Source of the DNA: Clostridiaceae bacterium
GTDB taxonomy: Bacteria > Bacillota_I > Bacilli_A > Erysipelotrichales > Coprobacillaceae
Direction of reading: 5' to 3'
Assembly (NCBI GenBank): GCA_902363625.1
Contig: CABJAS010000001.1
Span: 1-64,000, forward strand
DNA length: 64,000 nt
The notes below the pieces were generated by a model. It searched no databases, was not told the DNA's origin, and saw only the letters and a list, made by a program, of their open reading frames with translations. Positions 15,669-24,664 of this stretch are shown in pieces. Position 1 is the first letter of the stretch. Each line of letters opens with the position of its first letter. The translations under genes were made by a program, and so were the position numbers.

Positions 15669-17976
15669 ATTAAAAAATATAACTAAAAAATATAAGATAG
15701 GCGACGTTGAAACTGTTGCTTTAGATGATATCAGTGTCTCTTTTAGAAAAGAGGAGTTTGTTGCGATTTTAGGAACCAGTGGTTCAGGAAAAACGACTTG
15801 CTTGAATATTATCGGTGGTTTGGATCGCTATGATTCCGGTGATCTGATCATTAAAGGAAAACATACAACGGACTTCAAGGAAAGAGATTGGGACGCTTAT
15901 CGTAATAATTCGATAGGTTTTGTGTTTCAAAGCTATAATTTAATCTCCCATTTATCGATTGTTGCTAATGTTGAAATGGGAATGACGCTAAGTGGGGTAT
16001 CTGCCGCTAAAAAACATGAAAAAGCCTTGGAGTGTTTGGAAAAAGTAGGTCTGAAAGAACATCTTCATAAAAAGCCGAACCAGTTGTCAGGCGGACAGAT
16101 GCAGCGTGTGGCGATTGCCAGAGCGTTGGCGAATGATCCGGAAATTTTATTGTGTGATGAACCGACCGGAGCCTTGGATTCTAAAACCAGTGTCCAGATC
16201 ATGGATTTAATTAAAGAAATTGCTAAAGACAAGCTTGTCATCATGGTCACTCATAATCCTGATTTAGCGCATGACTATGCTAATCGTATTGTTGAATTCA
16301 GAGACGGACGTATCATCAGTGACAGCAATCCTTATCAAAATGATGATGCTCAGGAGGCGTTTGTGTTAAATAAAACCAGCATGTCTTTTATTACGGCACT
16401 GCGTTTATCATTCAATAATATTAAAACAAAGCTGGGAAGAACATTCTTAACTTCTTTTGCTTCAAGTATTGGGATTATTGGAATTGCTGTGATTTTAAGT
16501 TTATCAGTCGGGTTCCAAGTACAGATCGATAATTATCAGGAAGATGCCTTGGCAGAATTCCCGATCATTATTTCTAAGCAGGCTGCCAGCATGGATCCGG
16601 AAACGATTCAAAAGCATATGAATGAGATGTCTTCCACAGAGTACAGTGAGGAAAACCAAGTGTTTGCTTATGATTCATCAGCGAATTCCATTATGCATGA
16701 GAATCGCTTTAGCCAGGATTATTTGGAGTATATAAAAAATATCGATCCTACTATTTGCGACAGTATCGGCTATACACGTATTGTCGGTATGAATTTGGTG
16801 CGTGATATTGATGGAACTAAAAAAATGGTTAGTATTTCTGGAAACAGTTCAAATCAGGGAAGCTCGGGATTATCTACATTTCCGGTGGCATCGGATGGAA
16901 ATATCAATACTTTCCTAGAAAAAAACTATGATGTATTAGCCGGAAATCTGCCGGAAGATAAATTTGATATGGTCTTAGTTGTCAATGAAAAAAATCAAGT
17001 GGAGCTTTCTACTTTAACTTCTCTTGGATTTGAAGCAGTGGATAAAGAAGGAATCGACTTTGATAAAATTGTTGGAACAGAGATGAAGTTAGTCGATAAT
17101 GATGATTTCTATACGACGACACCGTTTCAATCTTATATGCCATCAAATGATTATCAGATGATGTATGATTCTAAGAAATCTCAGACAGTAAAAATCAGTG
17201 CGGTGATCCGTGCTAAGGAAGACGCTAATGTTGCGATTCTAAATCCGGGCATTGCCTACAGTGATTCATTATCTCAGTATGTCATTGATCAAGCCGAAGG
17301 ATCAAAAATCGTCGAAGCTCAAAAAGCAGTGGATTATAATATATTGACTTTAGAAGCGATGGACGAAGCAACTAAAGAACAGATGGTGGCGTATTTAGGC
17401 GGAGATGCTACGCCTTACCTTATCACGTTGTATCCGACGGATTTTGAAAATAAAGATAAAATCGTTGAGTATCTGGATACGTATAATGATGGGTTAGAAA
17501 ATCGTGATGATATTGTGGTGTATACCGATCTAGCGGCTACAATTTCCTCTTTAACAGGGGGCATCATGGGTGGAATTACGATGGTGCTGGTTGCTTTTGC
17601 CGGAACTTCATTGATTGTAAGTTTAATCATGATCTGTATTATTACGTATACGTCTGTATTAGAAAGAACAAAGGAAATCGGAATCTTGAAAGCCTTGGGG
17701 GCACGTAAGAAAGACATCACACGTGTATTTGATGCGGAAACATGTATCCTAGGAGTATTCTCCGGAACCTTGGGAATTATCATTGCCTATTTACTCACGT
17801 TCCCAATTAATGCAGTTATTTACAGTGTGACTGAATTAAGCAACGTGGCTTCTTTAAAATGGGAACATGCTGTTATTTTAATTCTGATCAGCACGATATT
17901 AACGATGGCAGGCGGGCATATTCCGGCACGTATGGCTTCTAAGAAAGATGCAGTCGAAGCGTTGAGAACAGAATAG
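15661..17976 (+). CDS. MacB-type ABC transporter, fused ATPase and FtsX-like permease
   Basis: A 771-residue fusion. The N-terminal nucleotide-binding domain (about 1-225) has Walker [11 protein letters not shown]-loop VFQSYNLI, signature LSGGQMQR, Walker [12 protein letters not shown] and the switch His in VTHNPDLAH. Next come a first membrane helix (about 262-285), a large extracellular domain (about 290-630) and three C-terminal helices with the FtsX motif [19 protein letters not shown]. Such mechanotransmission-type exporters act on peptides, lipoproteins or antibiotics at the membrane surface. It is co-transcribed with the MarR regulator, so probably an inducible defence exporter; its substrate is unknown. 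Confidence 0.9.
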   Translation: MLELKNITKKYKIGDVETVALDDISVSFRKEEFVAILGTSGSGKTTCLNIIGGLDRYDSGDLIIKGKHTTDFKERDWDAYRNNSIGFVFQSYNLISHLSIVANVEMGMTLSGVSAAKKHEKALECLEKVGLKEHLHKKPNQLSGGQMQRVAIARALANDPEILLCDEPTGALDSKTSVQIMDLIKEIAKDKLVIMVTHNPDLAHDYANRIVEFRDGRIISDSNPYQNDDAQEAFVLNKTSMSFITALRLSFNNIKTKLGRTFLTSFASSIGIIGIAVILSLSVGFQVQIDNYQEDALAEFPIIISKQAASMDPETIQKHMNEMSSTEYSEENQVFAYDSSANSIMHENRFSQDYLEYIKNIDPTICDSIGYTRIVGMNLVRDIDGTKKMVSISGNSSNQGSSGLSTFPVASDGNINTFLEKNYDVLAGNLPEDKFDMVLVVNEKNQVELSTLTSLGFEAVDKEGIDFDKIVGTEMKLVDNDDFYTTTPFQSYMPSNDYQMMYDSKKSQTVKISAVIRAKEDANVAILNPGIAYSDSLSQYVIDQAEGSKIVEAQKAVDYNILTLEAMDEATKEQMVAYLGGDATPYLITLYPTDFENKDKIVEYLDTYNDGLENRDDIVVYTDLAATISSLTGGIMGGITMVLVAFAGTSLIVSLIMICIITYTSVLERTKEIGILKALGARKKDITRVFDAETCILGVFSGTLGIIIAYLLTFPINAVIYSVTELSNVASLKWEHAVILILISTILTMAGGHIPARMASKKDAVEALRTE

Positions 17977-17997
17977 TAAAAGCGGGGAGGAAAAGAT

Positions 17998-18363
17998 ATG
18001 AATATTGCTTTAATTGCTCATGATCAAAAGAAATCAGAGATGATTGAATTTGTTAAAAGATATGAAAAGAAATTAATGAAACATGAATTGTTTGGCACGG
18101 GAACGACAGGTAAAAAAATTATGGAAAACACTTCTTTAGCGGTTCATCGATTTTTATCCGGTCCCTATGGCGGTGACCAGCAGATCGGGGCTAAAATCGC
18201 AACCGGAGAAATGGATTTGGTTATCTTTTTCAGGGATCCGTTAACGGCACAGCCTCATGAACCGGATGTATCTGCTTTAATGCGTCTATGTGATGTTCAT
18301 AATATACCATTAGCTTCCAATAAAGCGGCAGCCATAATGATGATGGAGGCGCTCGATGAATAA
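17998..18363 (+). CDS. mgsA: methylglyoxal synthase
   Basis: A 121-residue enzyme converting dihydroxyacetone phosphate to methylglyoxal and phosphate, a bypass of lower glycolysis under phosphate shortage. Family motifs are ALIAHDQKK (start), [23 protein letters not shown] with the catalytic Asp, [17 protein letters not shown] and NIPLASNKA. Ribosome binding site GGGGAGG. It follows the ABC transporter by 21 bp, so it may be read from that operon, an odd pairing. The stop codon lies in the loop of a terminator hairpin. Confidence 0.96.
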   Translation: MNIALIAHDQKKSEMIEFVKRYEKKLMKHELFGTGTTGKKIMENTSLAVHRFLSGPYGGDQQIGAKIATGEMDLVIFFRDPLTAQPHEPDVSALMRLCDVHNIPLASNKAAAIMMMEALDE

Positions 18364-18379
18364 TCGGGCGTTTTCTTTT
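18350..18379 (+). terminator. terminator of mgsA embedded in the end of the coding sequence
   Basis: CGCTCGAT-GAATA-ATCGGGCG followed by TTTTCTTTT. The TAA stop (18361-18363) spans the loop and the stem base. Confidence 0.75.
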
Positions 18380-18435
18380 AAAACATCTCGACAAAAGTGA
18401 ACGATGCTTTTAAAATAAAGGAATGAGGTGATAGT

Positions 18436-19566
18436 ATGAAAGTAGCTGTAGCCATTGATTCGTTTAAGGGCAGTTTAAGCTCCTATCAGGCGGCAAAAGC
18501 AATTGAAGAAGGTGTTTATGCCGTAAATCCGGATGCTGAGGTGGTGATTCAGGCAGTGGCGGATGGCGGAGAAGGAACCGTTGATGCGTTAATTGAAGGA
18601 ATGAATGGGAAGAAAATAAATGTTTGTGTTCATGATCCGCTTTTTAGAGAACATGAGACATATTACGGCGTGATCGATCAATCGGCTGTGATGGAAATGG
18701 CAAGCGCTTCCGGATTGCCTTTGCTTACGTTAGAAGAACGCAATCCTTTGCTGACGACAACATTTGGCGTAGGTGAGATGATCATGGATGCTATTGAGCG
18801 AGGGTATCGTCATTTTATTGTCGGGATTGGCGGAAGCGGTACAAATGATGGGGGAACCGGCATGCTGATGGCAATGGGCTATCGCTTTTTAGATGAAGAG
18901 GCACAGCCGATTCGTTTAGGAGCACAGGATCTTGATAAAATAGCTGAAATTGATGATCGCTTGGTTGATTCACGAATCAAAGAATGCCGTTTTGAGATTG
19001 CCTGCGATGTGTCTAATCCTTTATGTGGAGAAAATGGGGCAAGTGCAGTTTACGGACCGCAAAAAGGAGCCGATGCTTTTATGATTCAAAAAATGGATGC
19101 CGGGCTTGCTCATTTTGCGGCAGTTACCAAAGCATATAATAAGACGGACTATCAAGAGGTTTCAGGAACCGGAGCGGCTGGTGGATTAGGCTTTGCTTTT
19201 TTGAGTTATCTTCATTCAAAACTGGTAAGCGGAATAGATTTAGTTTTGACATTTGTTCAGCTTGAGGATAAACTTAAAGATGCAGATTATGTTTTTACGG
19301 GCGAAGGGCGAATGGATGGGCAGACCTTGATGAATAAAACACCAATTGGAGTAGCAAGACTGGCTAAGAAACACGGGTGTAAGGTCATTGCTTTAGCTGG
19401 ACAGATCAACGAAGAGGCTTATCTATTGAATGATCATGGGATCGATGCTATGTTTTCTGTTGTTCCCGGAGTTGTTGAGTTGGAGTATGCCATGAAACAA
19501 GAAAATGCTTATCGTCATTTGAAAAATACCGTAATACAAATATTGAGATTGGAGAATATGAAATGA
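18436..19566 (+). CDS. glycerate kinase (GlxK/GarK family)
   Basis: A 376-residue kinase that phosphorylates D-glycerate (2-phosphoglycerate in this class). The family opening is AIDSFKGSLSSYQAA, with the glycine-rich VADGGEGTVDAL, a GIGGSGTNDGGTGML loop (about 136-150) and TGEGRMDGQTL near 295. It overlaps by 4 bp (ATGA) a 2-hydroxyacid dehydrogenase gene that could reduce hydroxypyruvate to glycerate, so the two probably form a short glycerate pathway into glycolysis. Ribosome binding site GAGGTGAT. Confidence 0.93.
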   Translation: MKVAVAIDSFKGSLSSYQAAKAIEEGVYAVNPDAEVVIQAVADGGEGTVDALIEGMNGKKINVCVHDPLFREHETYYGVIDQSAVMEMASASGLPLLTLEERNPLLTTTFGVGEMIMDAIERGYRHFIVGIGGSGTNDGGTGMLMAMGYRFLDEEAQPIRLGAQDLDKIAEIDDRLVDSRIKECRFEIACDVSNPLCGENGASAVYGPQKGADAFMIQKMDAGLAHFAAVTKAYNKTDYQEVSGTGAAGGLGFAFLSYLHSKLVSGIDLVLTFVQLEDKLKDADYVFTGEGRMDGQTLMNKTPIGVARLAKKHGCKVIALAGQINEEAYLLNDHGIDAMFSVVPGVVELEYAMKQENAYRHLKNTVIQILRLENMK

Positions 19567-20501
19567 AAATAGTCATTATTGAACCGTTGGGAATTGAAAA
19601 AGAAAGCGTTGAAAAGATCAGTCAAGAAAATTTATCGGAACATGAAATTATTTATTATGATACAAGAGTCACTGATGAAGCAGCTTTAATTGAACGAGCA
19701 AAGGAAGCAGAGATTTTAGTTGTAGCGAATTTACCGTTAAATCGAAATGTTTTATCTGCTTGTCCTCATTTGAAATTAATTTCCGTTGCCTTTACCGGAA
19801 TTGATCATCTTGATGTCGATTACTGTAAAGAAAAGAATATTATGATCTGCAACAGTGTAGGTTATTCCACTGTGGCGGTTACTGAAGAGGTGTTCGGCAT
19901 GATTATCGGTCTGTATCGTCAATTGCTTGCAAGTGATGAAAGAACCCGTCATCAGCAGACTAAAGAAGGGCTGAACTTATTGGAAATGGCAGGTAAAACA
20001 ATAGGGGTTGTAGGAGCCGGAGAAATCGGACAGCGAGTGATGAAAATTGCTTTGGCATTCGACTTAAAGGTACTATGCTATAGCCGTACAAAGCGAATGA
20101 TTCAAGGGGTAGAATTTGTTGATTTAGATACACTGATGAAAGAAAGTGACATCATTACACTGCATATTCCATCAACACCGGCAACACATCATTTAATTGA
20201 TGCAGACAAGATTGCATTAATGAAAAAAGAGGCGATTTTGATTAATACCGCCCGTGGAACTATCGTTGATAGCGAAGCCTTGGCAGCGGCACTGAATAAT
20301 AATAAGATTGCCGGAGCCGGGATCGATGTCTTTGAGATGGAACCGCCAATTCCGGTGGAACATCCGTTGTTGAATGCGAAAAATACCATATTGGCACCAC
20401 ATATTGGCTTTGCGACAAAAGAAGCTCTAGTAAAACGAGCGTATGTCGTATTTGAAAATATAAAAAAATATCTTGCAGGAGATCCGCAAAATATTTGTTA
20501 G
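19563..20501 (+). CDS. D-isomer-specific 2-hydroxyacid dehydrogenase (possibly hydroxypyruvate reductase)
   Basis: A 312-residue NAD-dependent dehydrogenase. The nucleotide-binding motif is GVVGAGEIGQRV (about 140-151). The catalytic set is Arg in INTARGTIVD (about 226-235), Glu in AGIDVFEMEPP and His in LAPHIGFATKE. It overlaps the glycerate kinase gene by 4 bp, suggesting translational coupling and a hydroxypyruvate/glycerate substrate; glyoxylate or other 2-keto acids are also possible. The 3' end overlaps a convergent zinc-ribbon gene by 4 bp with no terminator between them. Confidence 0.88.
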   Translation: MKIVIIEPLGIEKESVEKISQENLSEHEIIYYDTRVTDEAALIERAKEAEILVVANLPLNRNVLSACPHLKLISVAFTGIDHLDVDYCKEKNIMICNSVGYSTVAVTEEVFGMIIGLYRQLLASDERTRHQQTKEGLNLLEMAGKTIGVVGAGEIGQRVMKIALAFDLKVLCYSRTKRMIQGVEFVDLDTLMKESDIITLHIPSTPATHHLIDADKIALMKKEAILINTARGTIVDSEALAAALNNNKIAGAGIDVFEMEPPIPVEHPLLNAKNTILAPHIGFATKEALVKRAYVVFENIKKYLAGDPQNIC

Positions 20502-20884
20502 GATTTTTTATCAAAGTGAGTTTGACATTTAGGGCATGTGATTGTGATTAATCCATGTCCTTTTGGCACTCTGACGGTTTGAGAACAATTCGGGCATTTA
20601 AAATAACGATGCGTTTTCTTGTCTGCTTGTCGGTTTGCCCATTTCAACAGCTTCATCTGATATGGATACAGCATCTGAGCAAATTTAATATTCTCCTGTC
20701 GGCGCTTATAAACCTGTTTGGAGAAAGTTCGATATAAAATATAAATTAATAGAACCCAAACAAGAATGGATAAAATGGCTGTCTTAAAAAAGAGGAGGTT
20801 GGATAGAGAGATAAGCAGCACAATAAAAAGTAAAAATTGACTTAACTGGTCGGGACCGTTTCGTCCTTTCAAAAGATTTTTCAT
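20498..20884 (-). CDS. membrane-anchored zinc-ribbon protein
   Basis: A 128-residue protein. It has two adjacent hydrophobic helices (about 15-50), a basic linker, and a C-terminal zinc ribbon with FKCPNCSQTVRVPKGHG and ITCPKCQTHF, giving a CxxC-CxxC metal site on the cytoplasmic side. Similar small proteins are common in Firmicutes and lack an assigned role. Convergent overlap of 4 bp with the dehydrogenase gene. The minus-strand ATG is preceded by AGAAGGTT. Confidence 0.75.
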   Translation of the reverse strand: MKNLLKGRNGPDQLSQFLLFIVLLISLSNLLFFKTAILSILVWVLLIYILYRTFSKQVYKRRQENIKFAQMLYPYQMKLLKWANRQADKKTHRYFKCPNCSQTVRVPKGHGLITITCPKCQTHFDKKS

Positions 20885-20932
20885 ACATAACCTTCTTTCT
20901 TATCATGATATTCTACAAGGGATAAATGAATT

Positions 20933-20946
20933 GAAAGTGAACTTTC
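20933..20946. repeat. inverted repeat GAAAGT-GA-ACTTTC
   Basis: A 14-bp dyad in the 160-bp divergent region between the zinc-ribbon and M42 genes, just upstream of a TTGACG -35-like box. A possible operator; no regulator is assigned. Confidence 0.35.
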
Positions 20947-21044
20947 TTTATTATTGACGATAAAATAAAATTTATATATTGATATGTTTAAAAAATAAAG
21001 ATATGATTAAAAAAGATAGGAAAAATAAAAAAGGGGGAGTGTAA

Positions 21045-22124
21045 ATGAGAACAAAAGAACAAAATATTGACTTGATTAAACGACTTTCAAATGCGAATGG
21101 GGTATCCGGATTTGAAGATGAGGTGGCTCAGATCGGGCGAATTGAAAGCGAAAGCTTTTGTGAAGTCAAGGAAGACTCTTTGCGTAATTTATATATGACA
21201 TTAAAGGGCAATACAGGTAAAAAGCCGAAGGTTTGGCTGGATGCCCACAGTGATGAGCTGGGATTTATCGTACAAGCTATTAAGCCTAATGGAACTATGA
21301 CATTTTTGCCGTTAGGAGGTTGGTCACCTAATAATATTCCAGCTAGCAAAGTCCGTGTTCAAAATGCAGAAGGAGACTATTTAAGCGGTGTTGTTGCCGC
21401 TAAGCCGGTGCATTTTATGAGTCAGGCAGAAAAAAGTGCCTCTTTGAATATTGAAAATATGGTGATTGATTTAGGAGCTGTTTCTGCTGAAGACTTAAAG
21501 GAAAATTTCAAAATCAGAATGGCAGCACCGGTGGTGCCTGATGTTGAGTGTACCTATGATGAAAAACGTGATTCATTTATTGGAAAAGCATTTGACTGCC
21601 GTATTGGCTGTGCGGCGGTATTGGAATCTTTAAATCAATTAAAAGAAGAAACATTGGATGTTGACGTGGTAGCGACATTGTCTGTACAAGAAGAGGTAGG
21701 AGAAAGAGGTGTGCATGCAGCCGTTCAAAATATTGATGCAGATATTGCGATTATTTTTGAAGGTTGCCCGGCTGATGATACTTTTTATGAGCCATATATG
21801 ATTCAGACTGCAATGAAAAAGGGACCGATGCTGAGACATTTCGACCGTTCAATGATTACGAACCCAAGATTTATGCGTTATACATTGGATATGTGTGAAG
21901 AAAAACAGATTCCGGTTCAGGAATCTGTAAGAAGTGGCGGCGGGACAAATGCCAAATATATTCATATGTCACGTTATGGCGTGCCAACCATAGTAGTCGG
22001 TGTACCGGTTCGCTATATTCATTCTCATCATGGTATTTGTGCTTATGAAGATTATTTGAATTCTGTTAAACTGGCAGTGGAATTAGTAAAGCAGCTAAAT
22101 AGTGATGTGATTGGTCAGTTTTAA
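21045..22124 (+). CDS. M42 family metallo-aminopeptidase
   Basis: A 359-residue cytoplasmic peptidase of the M42 (glutamyl/deblocking aminopeptidase, tetrahedral TET) family with two metal ions. The ligands lie in DAHSDELG (residues 66-73), KAFDCRIGCAAVLE, VQEEVGERGVHAA (catalytic Glu pair), FEGCPADD and YIHSHHGICAYED. It trims short peptides during growth on peptides. The GGGGGAG ribosome binding site is strong. Some M42 members are annotated as cellulases, which is a historical misnaming. The gene is monocistronic with its own terminator. Confidence 0.94.
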   Translation: MRTKEQNIDLIKRLSNANGVSGFEDEVAQIGRIESESFCEVKEDSLRNLYMTLKGNTGKKPKVWLDAHSDELGFIVQAIKPNGTMTFLPLGGWSPNNIPASKVRVQNAEGDYLSGVVAAKPVHFMSQAEKSASLNIENMVIDLGAVSAEDLKENFKIRMAAPVVPDVECTYDEKRDSFIGKAFDCRIGCAAVLESLNQLKEETLDVDVVATLSVQEEVGERGVHAAVQNIDADIAIIFEGCPADDTFYEPYMIQTAMKKGPMLRHFDRSMITNPRFMRYTLDMCEEKQIPVQESVRSGGGTNAKYIHMSRYGVPTIVVGVPVRYIHSHHGICAYEDYLNSVKLAVELVKQLNSDVIGQF

Positions 22125-22127
22125 ACG

Positions 22128-22152
22128 AGATATCCTAAGGGTATCTTTTTTT
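22128..22152 (+). terminator. terminator of the M42 peptidase gene
   Basis: AGATATCC-TAAG-GGTATCT with one bulged base, then TTTTTTT. Confidence 0.7.
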
Positions 22153-22693
22153 AGAAATCGATTTTAAAGATCTGTCCTTCTCTAACAAATAATCCGTTAT
22201 CGCTTTTAGTTTCATAAGTGCCGATTTTTTGCCCTAGACGCAAATAAAAAGGAAAAGCTTTGGCATGTGATGATTTTAAATACATAGTATTCTTGCCGAA
22301 ATCTTGATAGTAGGGAAAAATGATCTCTTTAAGCCATTTTGTGCCTAAGCCATGCCCTTTTTCACAGATGTGAAAATAATTTAGAATAATGCTCTGGCTA
22401 GGGTTTTCAATGAGTCCTTTTTGATCCAATAGAATTTCTGAATTGAGCTGTCCGTGACTGATTAAAGCGATACCAATACATTGCTCATGTTTATAAAGAA
22501 CATGATAATCCAAAGTAACATTCAATAAAGCGGATAACTGATGAATTTTTTGGTTGCAGTGATACACTTCATCGTAATCATCGTAGTGATGAATGAACTT
22601 ATCGTTTAAATTCATGATTATCGGGCTTAAATATTCGCCTTTAAATGTATGGTGTAATTCAAAACGATATTCTTCTTCTTTTCTAAGTAGCAT
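22151..22693 (-). CDS. GNAT-like N-acetyltransferase
   Basis: A 180-residue protein. The central segment LNYFHICEKGHGLGTKWLKE (about 119-138) matches GNAT motif A, with KGHGLG as the acetyl-CoA pyrophosphate loop, and SHAKAFPFYLRLGQKIG matches motif B near the end. The N-terminal half is less typical. The substrate is unknown. It is divergent from a small hypothetical gene and convergent with the M42 gene. Confidence 0.65.
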   Translation of the reverse strand: MLLRKEEEYRFELHHTFKGEYLSPIIMNLNDKFIHHYDDYDEVYHCNQKIHQLSALLNVTLDYHVLYKHEQCIGIALISHGQLNSEILLDQKGLIENPSQSIILNYFHICEKGHGLGTKWLKEIIFPYYQDFGKNTMYLKSSHAKAFPFYLRLGQKIGTYETKSDNGLFVREGQIFKIDF

Positions 22694-22741
22694 AATGACC
22701 TCCTAAATGGTATAATATGAAAATGATATGGGGGTAGTGAT

Positions 22742-23110
22742 ATGGAAAAATACATGGAGAACTTTAAACTGATCGAATGTCCGGATCAGCCATATAAATT
22801 GTTTTTGATTTTGCTGTTTTGTCATTCAAAGGTGAATCAAAGACAAATGATTGTCGAACGGCTCAATGATATGCATTATGAAGGAGAGATCCTTGTTGAT
22901 AATCTAATGCAGGTTGGAGTAGAGGGATTGAGATTTTATAAAACCAGTTTTAAGGAAGATTTTCTTGATGCCGGCTTTCCGGTGAAAATCCCGCTTGATT
23001 CTCCTTATCGAAAACTGACATGTGATTTTTTAAGAGAGAATAATTTGGTAGTAGGATCTAATTTATCCCAACGCAAGATTGATGCTATTAACAATGGAGA
23101 AAACATTTAG
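22742..23110 (+). CDS. hypothetical protein, 122 aa
   Basis: Not recognised. A soluble protein without signal or membrane segments, beginning with a predicted helical region (about 14-42) and with a charged C-terminal part. The GGGGTAGTG sequence before the ATG is a good ribosome binding site, and codon use resembles its neighbours, so translation is likely. It sits alone between a divergent GNAT gene and a convergent HAD gene and ends at a bidirectional terminator. Confidence 0.6.
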   Translation: MEKYMENFKLIECPDQPYKLFLILLFCHSKVNQRQMIVERLNDMHYEGEILVDNLMQVGVEGLRFYKTSFKEDFLDAGFPVKIPLDSPYRKLTCDFLRENNLVVGSNLSQRKIDAINNGENI

Positions 23111-23122
23111 TCTATTCTATTC

Positions 23123-23150
23123 AAAAAACCTGAAATAAATTCAGGTTTTT
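23123..23150. terminator. bidirectional terminator
   Basis: AAAAACCTGAA-TAAA-TTCAGGTTTTT between convergent genes; it works on both strands. Confidence 0.85.
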
Positions 23151-23988
23151 ATATTAATCCATGTTTTTTGAAGCTGTTGAAGATTCCACCTTCGTCATGA
23201 GTGTCTGTCACTTCATCGGCAATGTCTTTCAGACCGGGTTTCGCATTGCCCATGGCAATTCCGATTTGACAGTATTCCAGCATTTCCGCATCATTCATTC
23301 CATCACCCATTGCGATCGTGTCTTTTTGATCGAGTCCTAAATGTTCCAGCAAAGCCTCGATTGCAGTCGCTTTATGAACACCGGGAACGGCTAATTCACC
23401 GCTGTCTGGTCCAAACATTGGAACTGTGCAAGGGATAACGTTGAATTCTCCGGCAAATTCCTCTTTGATTGTGTCAAAAGGGACATCTGACTGTAGAAAA
23501 CAAGCCTTGTTGACATCGCTGCGATACAAGGATTCCCCTTGAATCATAGCTTCAATAAAATGATTAGGATTTTCATCTCGCTTGCGTCTTGCTTCTTCAT
23601 CATGATCGACATCACCGTACATCATCGTTTCAAGATGGTGAACTAAATTTTCACTGGCGTAAAGTCCGCCGTTTGATTCTAAATAAAAGTCAACATGATG
23701 CTCATTGAAAAAATCAACTAAATGACGAACATCATCATCGCTCACACGTTTATGATACAGCATCTCATCCCCAACAGAGACAAATCCTCCGCCGGCACCA
23801 ATCACGCCATCGAAACCAACTTCCATAATGAAATCATAAAGTTCGGCTTGAGAACGACCTGTGCATAAATAAACCAAATGACCGTTTTTTCTAGCCGCTC
23901 TAACGGCATCACGGGCAGAATCCGGAACAAATCCCTCATCATTACATAATGTACCATCTACATCTAAAAAAACTATTTTCTTTTCCAT
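23149..23988 (-). CDS. Cof-type HAD-IIB sugar-phosphate phosphatase
   Basis: A 279-residue HAD phosphatase of subfamily IIB. Motif I is VFLDVDGTLCND (residues 6-17), motif II is YLCTGRSQ, and motif IV is AMGDGMNDAEMLEY with GIAMGNAKPGLKDIAD. The C2 cap lies between motifs II and III. The family removes phosphate from sugar phosphates or flavin precursors with broad specificity, so no precise substrate is assigned. Ribosome binding site AGGAAGG. Convergent with the 122-residue hypothetical gene. Confidence 0.9.
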   Translation of the reverse strand: MEKKIVFLDVDGTLCNDEGFVPDSARDAVRAARKNGHLVYLCTGRSQAELYDFIMEVGFDGVIGAGGGFVSVGDEMLYHKRVSDDDVRHLVDFFNEHHVDFYLESNGGLYASENLVHHLETMMYGDVDHDEEARRKRDENPNHFIEAMIQGESLYRSDVNKACFLQSDVPFDTIKEEFAGEFNVIPCTVPMFGPDSGELAVPGVHKATAIEALLEHLGLDQKDTIAMGDGMNDAEMLEYCQIGIAMGNAKPGLKDIADEVTDTHDEGGIFNSFKKHGLI

Positions 23989-24047
23989 ACTTACCTTCCT
24001 TTTAATTATTGGTTAGATTATAGCATAGAAACGAGAGTGATAGTATT

Positions 24048-24082
24048 TTTTTCAAAAAACAAAAAACCGTCAAAAGACGGTT
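24048..24082 (-). terminator. terminator of the EIIB gene
   Basis: AAACCGTC-TTTT-GACGGTTT followed by a T-rich run on the minus strand. Confidence 0.85.
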
Positions 24083-24091
24083 TAACGTTAT

Positions 24092-24406
24092 TTATTTTTT
24101 GAATGCGTTATATGCTTCAACCGCTTTATCTACGATTTTATCGGCTTCGATTGAAGAATATTCATATTCTTTCAAAGTAACGACAGCACATTTACCATCT
24201 GCTAATGCTTGCACTTCGTCTAATTTATATCCATATTGAGGTCCAAGTACTAAAACGTCAGAAGAATTAACGGCGTCAGTAATGTTCATTGATGAACTAG
24301 ATGAGATTTCGCAATCCACTTTCTTTTCAGCAGCTTTTCTTTTAAGAACATCTACCAATAAATTTGAAGATACACCTGTTGCACAAACTAATTTAATTTT
24401 AATCAT
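24092..24406 (-). CDS. PTS lactose/cellobiose-type EIIB component (orphan)
   Basis: A 104-residue phosphotransferase EIIB domain. The phosphorylated Cys is C8 in KLVCATGVSSNLLV, the P-loop-like signature of CelA/LicB-type subunits, and LVLGPQYGYKLDEVQ is the second family segment. It passes phosphate from EIIA to the sugar carried by EIIC. No EIIA or EIIC genes are nearby, so it must pair with distant components. Two phospho-beta-glucosidases (50884 GH1 and 58164 GH4) in the same window are plausible pathway partners. It has its own strong promoter and a cre-like site upstream. Confidence 0.93.
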   Translation of the reverse strand: MIKIKLVCATGVSSNLLVDVLKRKAAEKKVDCEISSSSSMNITDAVNSSDVLVLGPQYGYKLDEVQALADGKCAVVTLKEYEYSSIEADKIVDKAVEAYNAFKK

Positions 24407-24435
24407 ATAAAATTCCTCCTCTTTCGTACAAACAC

Positions 24436-24464
24436 ATATTAAGCCTATTTCTAAATTTTGTCAA
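24436..24464 (-). promoter_or_regulatory. promoter of the EIIB gene
   Basis: Minus-strand TTGACA (24459-24464), 17-bp spacer, TAATAT (24436-24441). Confidence 0.7.
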
Positions 24465-24497
24465 TTAAATTTGTGTTAAATTTTTATAAATATTTTC

Positions 24498-24511
24498 TGA
24501 AAGCGGTTAAA
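24498..24511. promoter_or_regulatory. cre-like site (CcpA) upstream of the EIIB promoter
   Basis: TGAAAGCGGTTAAA matches the cre consensus TGWAANCGNTNWCA at 13 of 14 positions. It lies about 35 bp upstream of the -35 box, a position more usual for CcpA activation than repression. Site calls of this length are prone to chance matches. Confidence 0.45.
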
Positions 24512-24664
24512 TTAATGCTTTTCTTTTAATTTATAAAATGATAGCATTTACATTAATCCTAAAAATGAATATAAAATTAGTATATGAAATTAATTGTAAA
24601 AAGTTCACTATATTTAATGATATTTTTTCTGATTTATGAGATAATAATTTCCGGGGGTGAAAGT

